A DNA stretch of 64,000 nucleotides, from assembly GCA_003446015.1 (NCBI GenBank), contig DMBU01000044.1, positions 35,336 through 99,335 on the forward strand. The letters are read 5' to 3'. Made by a program: the position numbers and the translations under genes. The stretch's first letter is position 1. The number at the start of each line of letters is the position of its first letter. Shown here one piece after another: positions 35,006 to 44,140 of this stretch. Origin of the DNA: Bacteroidales bacterium (GTDB lineage: Bacteria > Bacteroidota > Bacteroidia > Bacteroidales > UBA12077). Below the pieces are notes generated by a model that worked only from the letters and a program-made list of their open reading frames with translations, made no database searches and was not told the DNA's origin.

Positions 35006-36071
35006 ATCAGTTTTATTACTCATATTCGTCCAAATATTAGTAATAACTTCAGCATATGCTGTAAGTGAAGAATTCTCCAAAAGTCTGCATAAAGAATATA
35101 ATGCAGATATAAATACTCTTTTAATCATCCAAAATAAATTTGGTGATGTTGATATCAATAACTGGGATAAAAATCAGGTAACCATTGACGTTACGATTAC
35201 GGTTGATCACAAAAATGAAGCTAAAGCGAAAGAGCTCATCGATTACATTAATGTAAGGTTCAGCCAATCTGGAAATACAATAGAAGCTATTACTGAAATT
35301 GATGATAAATTTAGTAAATGGAACACCTTTAATTTTGGTGATGACAATAAAGATTTTAGCATTGATTATAAGGTAAATATGCCAAAAAACATTAGTCTGA
35401 ATTTAGAAAATAAGTATGGAAATGTATTTATTAACGAAATCGAGGGTCACTCTGTAGTATCAGTAAAATATGGCAATTTAAAGATAAATAAGATTACAAG
35501 AGAAAATGTTAAACCTCTAAGCGAAGTTTATCTTGCATATTCTGATGGTACTATTGACGAATGCCAATGGTTAAATTTAACGTTAAAATACTCAAAGCTT
35601 GAAATTGGGGAGTGTAAAGCATTAATAGCAGTTACAAAATACTCAAGACTTTATGTAGATAAAGGTAGTTCGATTGTGTGCGAATCAAAATATGATGAAT
35701 ATAGAATTGGAAAAATCACCAATTTTGTTACTTCATCAGCTTACACAGACTTTGAAATAAATGAAATATACAAAAAACTAGAGTTTGAAAATAGATATGG
35801 AAATTTAAGAGTAGATTTCATTCCAGCAAATTTTGAGAAAATTTCAATTGACAATGAATATGGAGATATTGATTTAGGAATTGATCCAAATGCTTCCTAC
35901 ACTTTAAAGGGTTATGCGAAATATGCCGACATTGATTATCCTAGTCAAGGCAGAGTGAGCCGAATAAAAGAAAGCACATCCTTACAGGTTGAAGGCCTGG
36001 TTGGAACCGATAGTAACACTAAATCTTATGTTGAAATTGAAACGAAATACGGAAGTGTTGAATTAGATTAA
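34986..36071 (+). CDS. Exported DUF4097-like beta-repeat protein
   Basis: Protein of 361 residues with a signal peptide (about 1-25, ending SAYA). The rest is a run of short beta strands with a returning KYGNV-type motif: NKFGDVDINN, NKYGNVFINE, VKYGNLKINK, NRYGNLRVDF, NEYGDIDLGI, TKYGSVELD. This spacing fits the right-handed beta solenoid typical of DUF4097 adhesin-like proteins. It is coded in the ECF sigma operon, overlapping the anti-sigma gene by 20 bp, and might serve as an envelope stress sensor or effector. The biochemical role of such proteins is unknown. Confidence 0.75.
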   Translation: MKAPIFKSVLLLIFVQILVITSAYAVSEEFSKSLHKEYNADINTLLIIQNKFGDVDINNWDKNQVTIDVTITVDHKNEAKAKELIDYINVRFSQSGNTIEAITEIDDKFSKWNTFNFGDDNKDFSIDYKVNMPKNISLNLENKYGNVFINEIEGHSVVSVKYGNLKINKITRENVKPLSEVYLAYSDGTIDECQWLNLTLKYSKLEIGECKALIAVTKYSRLYVDKGSSIVCESKYDEYRIGKITNFVTSSAYTDFEINEIYKKLEFENRYGNLRVDFIPANFEKISIDNEYGDIDLGIDPNASYTLKGYAKYADIDYPSQGRVSRIKESTSLQVEGLVGTDSNTKSYVEIETKYGSVELD

Positions 36072-36093
36072 GATCAACAATTTTATTAAATGC

Positions 36094-36125
36094 AAATAGG
36101 CCCGGAATATCTACCGGGCCTATTT
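36094..36125. terminator. Two-way terminator after the sigma operon
   Basis: Perfect 12-bp stem AAATAGGCCCGG/CCGGGCCTATTT with an eight-base loop between the convergent DUF4097-like and alkaline phosphatase genes. It is GC-rich and symmetrical, with T-rich flanks on both sides. Confidence 0.85.
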
Positions 36126-36146
36126 GATTAAAACAAAATCAGTATT

Positions 36147-37232
36147 TTATTTCTCAAAACCTAAAGCTTTCATCATTTTTTCAAAAACATCCGTATTTTG
36201 ATAAATTCCCGCGAATTCTTCAGCTCCCGGGCCAAAAGCAAAAACAGGAACCATAACAGCTGTATGATCATCGGTTGAAAAGTTAACCTGAATAGTTTTT
36301 GAATTTAAATCACCATCGATTAATGATAATCCTCCGGTTTCATGATCGGCAGTTACAATCACTAAAGTTTCGCCATCTTTTTCTGCAAAATCAAGCGCTT
36401 TCGCAATAGCTTTATCAAAATCGAGTGTCTCTGAAATAACATAATCAATATCCATGTCATGTCCACCCCAATCAATCTGTGATCCTTCTACCATAAGGAA
36501 AAACCCATTCTCGTTTTTATCTAAAATTTTTATAGCTTTTTCTGTTGAATTGGGTAGCATATCGCCTCTACCATTTGAAATCTCCGGATTATGTTCATAT
36601 GCAGTAAAAACTGCAAATTTACCTTCAATTTCGGTATTCAGATTTTCTAAACTATCAACAACAATATACTTGTTATGATGCAATGAATCAATTAAATTTA
36701 ACTGATCTTTCCGATCAGCAAATTGTTTCTTGCCTCCACCAATAAACAGATCAATATCTACATCTAAAAAATCCATTGCTATATTTTCGTAGTTACTTCG
36801 ATCAAGTTCATGAGCAATAAAAGAGGCCGGAGTAGCATGTAAAATAGAGCTTGTAGAAACCAATCCTGTAGCAAGTTGGTTTTCCTCAGCATATTCCAAA
36901 ATAGTTTTCAGAGGATTTCCCAATGAATCAACTGCAATACATTGATTACATGTTTTAATTCCTGTAGACAAGGCTGTACCTCCGGCTCCTGAATCAGTAA
37001 TATAATCGTCAGCTGAATATGTTTTATGAAATCCGATATGCTTAAATCGTTCAAAATTTAATGGTTCTTCAGAAACCGACATTGCAGCATAAACTTGTGC
37101 TACACCCATTCCATCACCAATTAATAATATAATATTTTTTGCCCGTGGAGCTTCTTGTTTATTAAATGTTTCTGTCCCGTTACAAGAAATTAAAACAATA
37201 AAAGCCAGTACTATCAAACCCAATTTTTTCAT
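36147..37232 (-). CDS. Alkaline phosphatase lipoprotein (PhoA family)
   Basis: Phosphomonoesterase of 361 residues, exported as a lipoprotein (lipobox LISC, Cys17). Metal and active-site motifs are present: IGDGMGVAQ (Asp40), YITDSGAGGTALSTG with Asp80-Ser81 (Ser as nucleophile), EGSQIDWGGH and VTADHETGG. It lacks the large insert of Escherichia PhoA and resembles the compact Bacteroidota type. It lies 6 bp after the 5'-nucleotidase-like gene, suggesting a joint role in getting phosphate from nucleotides and other esters in the periplasm. No Pho-box was recognised. Confidence 0.9.
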   Translation of the reverse strand: MKKLGLIVLAFIVLISCNGTETFNKQEAPRAKNIILLIGDGMGVAQVYAAMSVSEEPLNFERFKHIGFHKTYSADDYITDSGAGGTALSTGIKTCNQCIAVDSLGNPLKTILEYAEENQLATGLVSTSSILHATPASFIAHELDRSNYENIAMDFLDVDIDLFIGGGKKQFADRKDQLNLIDSLHHNKYIVVDSLENLNTEIEGKFAVFTAYEHNPEISNGRGDMLPNSTEKAIKILDKNENGFFLMVEGSQIDWGGHDMDIDYVISETLDFDKAIAKALDFAEKDGETLVIVTADHETGGLSLIDGDLNSKTIQVNFSTDDHTAVMVPVFAFGPGAEEFAGIYQNTDVFEKMMKALGFEK

Positions 37233-37238
37233 TCTTTA

Positions 37239-39008
37239 TTATTTTTTAATTAATAACTTTTCATCTTTCTGTTTAGCCTTCATCCACCATTTTTCGGGAT
37301 AAACAGACCATTCATTCTTTAACACTGGATCTACAATTCCTTTTTCTTCAATCCATTTCATCATGTAATATCTCAAGTCCTTATCTGTAGAACTTATCCT
37401 TCTTTTGATCAGATCCTCTTTTGATAATCCTGCTCCATCGGTTAGATGTCCTCCTCCTCCATTTCCTCTGTAACTATTAACAGCAACACGATAAGTACTA
37501 TCTAAATAAAAACTTTCGTTCGTTGACATAGAATAAATAGTAACCTTGTCATTTACAGGTTTTGTTACATCAACAACATATTTTATACCTGAGGCAACAT
37601 CAAAATTATAATAGGTATTTGCCAATGTATATGATTTAGTTTTTTCTGATAATACAGGAGATCCATCCTCATTTAATTTAAATAATAACAAATGGTCATT
37701 CTCGTTTTGCATGGTATTAAACCAATTTGCAAATGAATATTCAAGGTATTTATCTATTTCTTCACCTGTTAAGTTTATGGTATACAAAAAATTCTCAAAG
37801 CGATACAATTTGAACATATCCCTCACATATACAGGACCTTCTTCAATAACAGAATTAAATGATAATGGAGCCGCAATAGAAATATCAGCATTACTTATAT
37901 CGAGTTGAATTTGTTGAATTAAATCAATAAATTCTGATGGTCCATATAAAGCCTTATGTGTATATACAGATTTATTAAAAACGGCAACTTCCTTTGATAC
38001 AAAATCTTTTACTTCATTAAATTCTTGCTGAAATTTTGCATTAAACAGAGAATCTTCGTTAAACTCTTTCATTTCAATCACATTCCCGGTGATTACCTTA
38101 TTATACTTCCCTTCTGAATTTAATTTCATACTTATATCAGCAGTAACAACTTGTCGTGCCGAATTAGTTGGTCCCAAAATAAGAACTTCAGCTCCATCTA
38201 TATTTTTTATTTTTTCATTGCATGTATTATGATCATGACCAATAAACACAACATCAAAACCGGGAACTTGCTCAGCAACAATTTTTGATGCATTTTCATT
38301 TTTATCAGTATCATAATTTACATTTCCATAAGTATAATCGTAACCAGAGTGAAATAATCCAATCAATAAATCAGGGTTTTCTTTCTCCTGGATTATTGGG
38401 ATCCACTTTTTAGCCGAAATTACCATATCTTCAAATTCAATTCCTGACCACAACTCTTCAGGCAGCCATTCCGGAATTCCAGGGGTAATAAGTCCCAGAA
38501 TTGCAATTTTTACTCCATTTTTAATTATAATCTTATAAGGATCAAAGTAAGGTGCATCATCTGATTTTCGTATCGCATTTGCTGCTAACCATGGAAAATT
38601 AAATTCTTGTTTTAATTTATCGTAAACGGCGTGTCCTGCTTCAATATCGTGATTTCCAATCGTGGCTACATCATATTGCATATAGTTCATAACCTTAGAA
38701 CAAATATGTTGATCAGAAATATTCTCATAATTGTAATAATAAACAATTGGCTGACCTTGTAATATGTCGCCATTATCCATAAGAATTACATTATTTTTTT
38801 CCCTAAGTTCGTTAACATAAGTATGTACTTTTGATAATGAACCATAAGCTTCACGATCGTTTATAAAATCATAATTAAATATAGCCCCATGCACATCGCT
38901 TGTTTCAACCAAAACCAAATTAAACTCCTGCGGCCTTTTTTCAGATTCAGTACAACCATATTGTACGAGAAATATCAGTAAAAATAAGATCAGATATAAT
39001 TTTCTCAT
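37239..39008 (-). CDS. 5'-nucleotidase / 2',3'-cyclic phosphodiesterase-like lipoprotein
   Basis: Two-domain periplasmic phosphoesterase of 589 residues, UshA/CpdB family. Lipobox QYGC (Cys19). The metallophosphatase domain (30-330) has SDVHG (37-41), DNGDILQG, TIGNHD, GLFHSGYD and GHDHN metal-ligand motifs. The C-terminal 5'-nucleotidase domain (340-570) has the substrate-binding NSYRGNGGGGH loop. All key residues are visible. Upstream partner of the alkaline phosphatase gene in a two-gene unit. The 201-bp gap before it (39009-39209) holds no clear signal except a weak 7-bp hairpin. Confidence 0.88.
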   Translation of the reverse strand: MRKLYLILFLLIFLVQYGCTESEKRPQEFNLVLVETSDVHGAIFNYDFINDREAYGSLSKVHTYVNELREKNNVILMDNGDILQGQPIVYYYNYENISDQHICSKVMNYMQYDVATIGNHDIEAGHAVYDKLKQEFNFPWLAANAIRKSDDAPYFDPYKIIIKNGVKIAILGLITPGIPEWLPEELWSGIEFEDMVISAKKWIPIIQEKENPDLLIGLFHSGYDYTYGNVNYDTDKNENASKIVAEQVPGFDVVFIGHDHNTCNEKIKNIDGAEVLILGPTNSARQVVTADISMKLNSEGKYNKVITGNVIEMKEFNEDSLFNAKFQQEFNEVKDFVSKEVAVFNKSVYTHKALYGPSEFIDLIQQIQLDISNADISIAAPLSFNSVIEEGPVYVRDMFKLYRFENFLYTINLTGEEIDKYLEYSFANWFNTMQNENDHLLLFKLNEDGSPVLSEKTKSYTLANTYYNFDVASGIKYVVDVTKPVNDKVTIYSMSTNESFYLDSTYRVAVNSYRGNGGGGHLTDGAGLSKEDLIKRRISSTDKDLRYYMMKWIEEKGIVDPVLKNEWSVYPEKWWMKAKQKDEKLLIKK

Positions 39009-39209
39009 TATTTAAAAAGATTTATGAGGTCTAAAAATACAACATCTTGCTTTGAGTAAGATTAAATTAATCTGAATTCTTTTCTTGTAGAAATTAAATT
39101 AGGAAAAGCACGCTTGTTTTTTGAAGTTTAGAGAAATTTAAACCACAATAAAGCTTAAGATTAGCTTTACTTATTAAATTTACGATTGATTTACTTTTCG
39201 TTTACAAAC

Positions 39210-41486
39210 TTAAAATAAGTCTACCGAAATATTTTGGATAAATGCGGTATATGAAGTTTCCCCTTCTAATCTTGCCATTGAAAGCAAAATAATAACAGAT
39301 TTCTCTTCACCACTTTTACTCTTGATGTTGATTTCTTTTCTTTCGCCAACGACTTTTTCAGCTTTAGGATCTAATAACGATTTAATGAATTCATTTTCAT
39401 ATTTTTCATTCGGAAATAATTTTTTAATACTTCTTCCGATAATAATATCCCGTTCAGTTTCCCATAATTCTTCAGCTGCCTTGTTAAAGAACCTGATAAT
39501 ACCATCATGGTCAAAAGTTACAATAGCATCAGATGCCCCCTGTAATGTAAGTTCTGTTCTTCTTTGGACTTTTTCTATTTCAATAAACTGCTGCTTAACC
39601 TCCTCTTTTGCCTTCTTTAATTGTGCTTTTAAATCGACTTTTGCCTGATTTAGAAGCTCTTCATGCCTCCTAAGTAATTCTGTTTGATTTTTAGTTTCAA
39701 TCTCCATCAGTTTTTCATTAGTGACATCATGGCCAATACAAATTATCTTAGCAATATCGTCATACATATCTTTAACAGCCGATAAAGTAAGCCTAACCCA
39801 AATTTCTTTATCTTCTTTTGTTCTTTGTCTCAATGTTCCTTCCCAGGTTTCGCCTTGTGCAACTTTATCCCAAACCTCTCTTAATTTATTAAGCTCTGAT
39901 TTATCAACAAAATCGAAAATACTTTTTTCTTTCAATTCAAAAATCGGGTAATCCATTAAGTCAATAAACTTTTGATTACATTCCAGTAAATCACCGGTAG
40001 GTAAGTAATCAACCTTTATGGTAGATTTATTAAGGGCATTTATTTGTCCAACATAATCAAGACTTTGCTTTTTCTGATCAGTAGTATCAATAGCCAAAAA
40101 AAGTATTTTATCAACACTCCCATCATCATGACGCATACAGGTATAGGTTGACATGGTCCAGAGATCCCGGCCTTGTTTTGTAACATGTTTCATATCACCC
40201 TCAAAATGTTTTCCTCCATTTGCAAGAGTATCCCATAACTTATTAAACCAAGTCTTATCTTTTTCATTGATGAACATAGAGATGTTTTTACCTTCAACAT
40301 CTGAATTTTTATCATAGCCTAACTTTTTTAAGAACTTAGTATTTGCATATATCAAAGTTCCTTCATTATTATATTCAGCACGAATAAGGGTATGATTTAC
40401 AGCATTCGTAAAGGTTATAAATTTCTCGCTTTGTCTGGCAGCCTCTTCTTGAGTTGCTTGCAGTTCTTCCATATTCTGTCGCATTTGTTCCTCCTGGGAA
40501 GCTAATGTCTCAGCTTGTTTTTGCGATTCTCTTAACAATTTTGAAGTTCGGGTATTTATCTTAACATTCGAAATTGTAGAAGCAACACTTTCGGCAACTT
40601 TCTCAACAAATTCAACAATGTATTTCTCTATTTGGTGAAATGCTCCAATTTCAATTACTCCATGCACTTCATCATTAAATTTTAAAGGAACAACAAGAAG
40701 ACATTTTGGAGTTGCCTCACCAAGGCCTGAGGTAATATTAACATAACTTTCAGGAACATCCGTCATGTAAATTGTTTCTTGTTCTAATATTGCTGCACTA
40801 ATTGTTCCTTCGCCCCACTCAACTCTTTTATCTGCAAATTTCCTGCGCTCATATGCATAACAACCTGTCATTTTTAAATGCTTATCAGCTTCAATTTCAT
40901 CCTCAATAATAAATATGGCACCTTGATTTGCATTGATATATTTTACCAGATTACTTACTAAATTATAAGATAACTCTTCGATATTATCGGTATCTTTTCT
41001 AAGAATATCTCCAAATTTTGCTAAACCTTCAGCAACCCAATTTCGCTGCTGATCTTCTTTTCTCCTTTTTTCTTCTTCTTCCTTATTTTTCTTAAGATTA
41101 TCTCTTAAATCTAGAATGGATTGACCAAGGACATCATCAGAGCTTTGAACTTTATAATCAGAATCTATTTTCCCTAATCTTATTTTCTCAACAAAACGAA
41201 ATATTTTTTGATTTTTATCAAATTCAAATTTTAATGCAGAATGCAAAGTTTCGGTAGCCGTAGCATACTTTTTACTTAATAAATAAGCGTAGAAAGCTAA
41301 TACAAAAGGAGATAAATCTAAAATTAAATAAACAGGATTGTTCCTATGCAGATCAATGATTTCTGAAAAACTTATTTTTTTAATAAAAAAATCTACAGTT
41401 AAAATAAGTATAACTGTTAATAATCCTATAATGAATCCACTAACAGTGTATTTGAAAATTATACTTTGAGAATTTCGCTCTTTCAT
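39210..41486 (-). CDS. Membrane PAS/GAF sensor protein without kinase output domain
   Basis: Sensor protein of 758 residues. Two membrane helices near 13-31 and 50-67 are followed by a HAMP-like linker and charged coil (95-150), a GAF domain (about 155-310), a coiled coil (315-355) and three PAS domains (about 360-480, 485-595, 640-755), each with the PAC-type ending. There is no histidine kinase, cyclase or MCP signalling domain, so it must pass its signal by protein contact or is read by another kinase such as the one at 43213. It follows cheB after 128 bp on the same strand and may belong to the chemotaxis regulon. The coiled-coil segment EEQMRQNMEELQATQEE is a common linker in Bacteroidota PAS proteins. 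Confidence 0.82.
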   Translation of the reverse strand: MKERNSQSIIFKYTVSGFIIGLLTVILILTVDFFIKKISFSEIIDLHRNNPVYLILDLSPFVLAFYAYLLSKKYATATETLHSALKFEFDKNQKIFRFVEKIRLGKIDSDYKVQSSDDVLGQSILDLRDNLKKNKEEEEKRRKEDQQRNWVAEGLAKFGDILRKDTDNIEELSYNLVSNLVKYINANQGAIFIIEDEIEADKHLKMTGCYAYERRKFADKRVEWGEGTISAAILEQETIYMTDVPESYVNITSGLGEATPKCLLVVPLKFNDEVHGVIEIGAFHQIEKYIVEFVEKVAESVASTISNVKINTRTSKLLRESQKQAETLASQEEQMRQNMEELQATQEEAARQSEKFITFTNAVNHTLIRAEYNNEGTLIYANTKFLKKLGYDKNSDVEGKNISMFINEKDKTWFNKLWDTLANGGKHFEGDMKHVTKQGRDLWTMSTYTCMRHDDGSVDKILFLAIDTTDQKKQSLDYVGQINALNKSTIKVDYLPTGDLLECNQKFIDLMDYPIFELKEKSIFDFVDKSELNKLREVWDKVAQGETWEGTLRQRTKEDKEIWVRLTLSAVKDMYDDIAKIICIGHDVTNEKLMEIETKNQTELLRRHEELLNQAKVDLKAQLKKAKEEVKQQFIEIEKVQRRTELTLQGASDAIVTFDHDGIIRFFNKAAEELWETERDIIIGRSIKKLFPNEKYENEFIKSLLDPKAEKVVGERKEINIKSKSGEEKSVIILLSMARLEGETSYTAFIQNISVDLF

Positions 41487-41614
41487 AGAAGGTCCTAAGT
41501 TTTTTCCTGCAACTAAAAATAAATAATATTTTCAACAAATCTTTCAAAAATAAGCGATAATTACTAATCTTTACAATAAAAATCAAATTAATCTGAGAAA
41601 AAAGAAGTTGCTTT

Positions 41615-42688
41615 TTATTTAGTAATAGAAAGAAGATAAGGTGCTATTTTATTTAAAGGTAATATTTTATTGGCAGCGTTTAATTTTATCGCTTCCTTTG
41701 GCATTCCAAAAACGATACAAGATTTCTCATCCTGAGCAATTGTTTTTGCTCCTGCTTCTTTCATTTCTAATAGCCCTCTTGCACCATCATCACCCATACC
41801 TGTCATTATTATACCAATGGAATTTGCCCCAGCATATTTGGCCGTTGATCTGAAGAGTACGTCAACCGAAGGTCTATGGCGATTAACAAATGGCCCTTGC
41901 ATAACTTCAACATAGTATCTTGCTCCACTTCTTTTTAAGAGTGTATGAAAATTCCCGGGCGCTATTAATGCTCGTCCTCTAATTACAGAGTCGCCATTAG
42001 CAGCTTCTTTAACAGTTATTTTACAAATTTCATTTAGTCTTTGGGCAAATGATGTAGTAAATTTTTCGGGCATATGCTGAACAATAACTATTCCAGGAGA
42101 ATCTGATGGTAAATCTTTGAGAAAATCAGTAAGTGCTTCAGTTCCTCCGGTTGATGCTCCAATAGCAACCACGATCTCTGTAGTTTTAATCATGCTGTGC
42201 TTTTGAACAGGTGGTAAAACGGCATCAGCAGTGTATTTGGGCTCAACATGAATTGTTAGTGCTAATGTCTTTCTTTTAACTCGCGCATGAGCCGCACCTT
42301 TAATCGCTTCACAAATTCTGATTCTTGATTCATGAATAAATTCACTGGAAGACATTTGTGGTTTTGTAATAATTTCTAATGCACCATATTCCAGGGCTCG
42401 TATTCCTGTTTCTGTTCCTTTAGCTGTTAAACTGGAAATGATAACAACAGGAATTGGATGCTGCGACATTATTTTTCGAAGAAAAGTTAAGCCGTCCATG
42501 CGAGGCATTTCTATATCAAGCGTTATTACATCGGGTACTTCGTTACTTATTTTCTTGGCTGCCAAGTATGGATCCGATGCAGTTCCCATTACTTCAAGAT
42601 CAGGGTCGGACTGAATAATTTCAGCTAAACTCTGTCTGACTACAGCAGAATCATCTACAATTAATACTTTTATTTTATTTTTGAACAT
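41615..42688 (-). CDS. cheB: Chemotaxis protein-glutamate methylesterase CheB
   Basis: Receptor demethylase/deamidase of 357 residues. Receiver domain 1-125 with VDDS (11-14) and phosphoacceptor Asp58 in TLDIEMPRMDG; C-terminal esterase domain from about 165 with GASTGGTEAL (nucleophile Ser), VQHMPEKFT (His) and TGMGDDGARGL (Asp). A linker of about 40 residues joins them. It follows cheD after 31 bp in the chemotaxis operon and balances CheR. Confidence 0.95.
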   Translation of the reverse strand: MFKNKIKVLIVDDSAVVRQSLAEIIQSDPDLEVMGTASDPYLAAKKISNEVPDVITLDIEMPRMDGLTFLRKIMSQHPIPVVIISSLTAKGTETGIRALEYGALEIITKPQMSSSEFIHESRIRICEAIKGAAHARVKRKTLALTIHVEPKYTADAVLPPVQKHSMIKTTEIVVAIGASTGGTEALTDFLKDLPSDSPGIVIVQHMPEKFTTSFAQRLNEICKITVKEAANGDSVIRGRALIAPGNFHTLLKRSGARYYVEVMQGPFVNRHRPSVDVLFRSTAKYAGANSIGIIMTGMGDDGARGLLEMKEAGAKTIAQDEKSCIVFGMPKEAIKLNAANKILPLNKIAPYLLSITK

Positions 42689-42719
42689 GTAGAAATTTAT
42701 AACTGAAAGTTAAGTAATT

Positions 42720-43202
42720 TTATTTATAAAAATCTGAACCTTGTCTTTGAATATATCTCTGTTTAACTTCTCCCGTATGTGTAAAAAAAATAATTTTTCT
42801 TCCTAATTTTCCACCTACACTTGAACTTTTAACATTTATTTTCTGTTCTTCAAGCATTTCAGAAGCTAATTTAATATTTCTTTCACCTATATGAAAATGC
42901 GGATTTTTAGTATCAAGTACATCTCCTCCTCCAAATACCTTAGCAATTATATTATATTTTTTAGATCCCAAAGAATACATCTTTTCCAGAAGCCTTTCAA
43001 TTGCAATATTTCCATATCTAGGAGAAGCAAGTCCCTCACCATTCCAATAAGGAAGCATGTAATGGCACATACCTCCAATTTTCAATGAGGAATCCCAAAA
43101 ACAGACTGCAACACATGAACCTAAAATGGTATTAATCTGAAAAGGTTTTTCACTGGCATAAATTGCCGCAGGATATAAAAAATGTGAATCGAGAATATCC
43201 AT
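42720..43202 (-). CDS. cheD: Chemoreceptor glutamine deamidase CheD
   Basis: Receptor deamidase of about 160 residues. The best start is ATG at 43202 (MDILDSHFLYP), 10 bp after the upstream gene ends; a longer frame starting inside that gene would add 29 residues of non-CheD sequence. The active site is complete: LGSCVAV with catalytic Cys, then GGMCHYMLP with His. KVFGGGDVL, NIKLASEMLEE and VGGKLGRKI follow as in the family. CheD usually works with CheC; no CheC was seen here. Confidence 0.93.
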   Translation of the reverse strand: MDILDSHFLYPAAIYASEKPFQINTILGSCVAVCFWDSSLKIGGMCHYMLPYWNGEGLASPRYGNIAIERLLEKMYSLGSKKYNIIAKVFGGGDVLDTKNPHFHIGERNIKLASEMLEEQKINVKSSSVGGKLGRKIIFFTHTGEVKQRYIQRQGSDFYK

Positions 43203-43212
43203 TTTTAGAATT

Positions 43213-44130
43213 CTAAAAAGTTTCAGGATTATTATTAAATTCCTGATCATCATCAAAGAACAAATCATTTCCATCAAAGGCAAAACCACTAACTTGAGAT
43301 TTATTTTCAGGAATTGAGATTGTAAAATTAGTACCTTTACCTATTTCACTTTGAATATTGATGCTTCCATCTAATACATCAAGTAGAGCTTTATTAATTG
43401 ATAATCCCAGACCATGACCTCTATGGATAGAATTTATCCCCGAATCTAGTCGTTTAAATCTGTCAAATATTATTTTTTGGTTATCAAAAGATATTCCTGT
43501 TCCAAAATCCTGAACAGATATAACTAAAGATCCATTATCAATACATGTTTCAATTATAATTTTTTCATCATCAAAACTAAAATTAACTGCATTACTTATT
43601 AAATTTGATAATATGAGTCTTAATTTTTCAGGATCAGTTTTAAAGAAAAAAGGTTTATCATATTCAGTAGGAATATTGAAATTTAGATTAACCTTAAGTT
43701 TTTTCTTTTTACTCTCATGCTTAAATGATTCTATTACACTTTCAATTAAATGTTTAATATCCACATTTAAAATTTCGGGGAAGATTTCTCCGGCTTCAAC
43801 TTTAGCAGCAACAAAAATGTTTTTTAACTGAAAATCAAGATTAAAAGCTTCAGAATAAATTAAAGAAACCATTGAAAAGACTTTTTTCCAGTTTTCTTTT
43901 TTAACCGATAAAATATTCTTTGAAAGTGCTAAAATAGACGCAAATGGGTTAACTATTTCATTTGTAATATTTGAAATAAAATGACTTTTAAGAGCTTCTG
44001 AGTCTTCCAGCTTTTTATTGACTTTCTTTAATTCATTATTTAACTCTTGTACTTCTTCAATAGATCTCAGTTTTTGCTCGAAACGCTTTTTCAATTCATC
44101 AAGTAGTTCCTTGTCTGTTAAATCGCTCAT
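43213..44130 (-). CDS. Histidine-kinase-like protein lacking the phosphoacceptor His
   Basis: Soluble protein of 305 residues. A coiled coil (5-48) leads to a HisKA-like helix pair whose H-box reads FISNITNEIVNPFASI (51-66): Asn57 stands where active kinases have His (family: SHELRTPL). The HATPase domain (125-275) keeps the N-box (NLISNAVNFS), G1 (DFGTGIS), F-box-like FDRFKR and G2 (GHGLGLSI), so ATP binding should be intact. An acidic aromatic tail (DGNDLFFDDDQEF) closes it. It lies between cheR (10 bp) and cheD (10 bp), so a role in chemotaxis is likely: ATP-dependent scaffold, phosphatase or partner of the PAS/GAF sensor. Its autokinase activity is doubtful. Confidence 0.82.
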   Translation of the reverse strand: MSDLTDKELLDELKKRFEQKLRSIEEVQELNNELKKVNKKLEDSEALKSHFISNITNEIVNPFASILALSKNILSVKKENWKKVFSMVSLIYSEAFNLDFQLKNIFVAAKVEAGEIFPEILNVDIKHLIESVIESFKHESKKKKLKVNLNFNIPTEYDKPFFFKTDPEKLRLILSNLISNAVNFSFDDEKIIIETCIDNGSLVISVQDFGTGISFDNQKIIFDRFKRLDSGINSIHRGHGLGLSINKALLDVLDGSINIQSEIGKGTNFTISIPENKSQVSGFAFDGNDLFFDDDQEFNNNPETF

Positions 44131-44140
44131 AATATTATTT

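Noticed and set aside
39149..39169. 7-bp hairpin TAAAGCT/AGCTTTA as terminator of the PAS/GAF gene.
   Set aside because: AT-rich weak stem without a T-run on the relevant strand.
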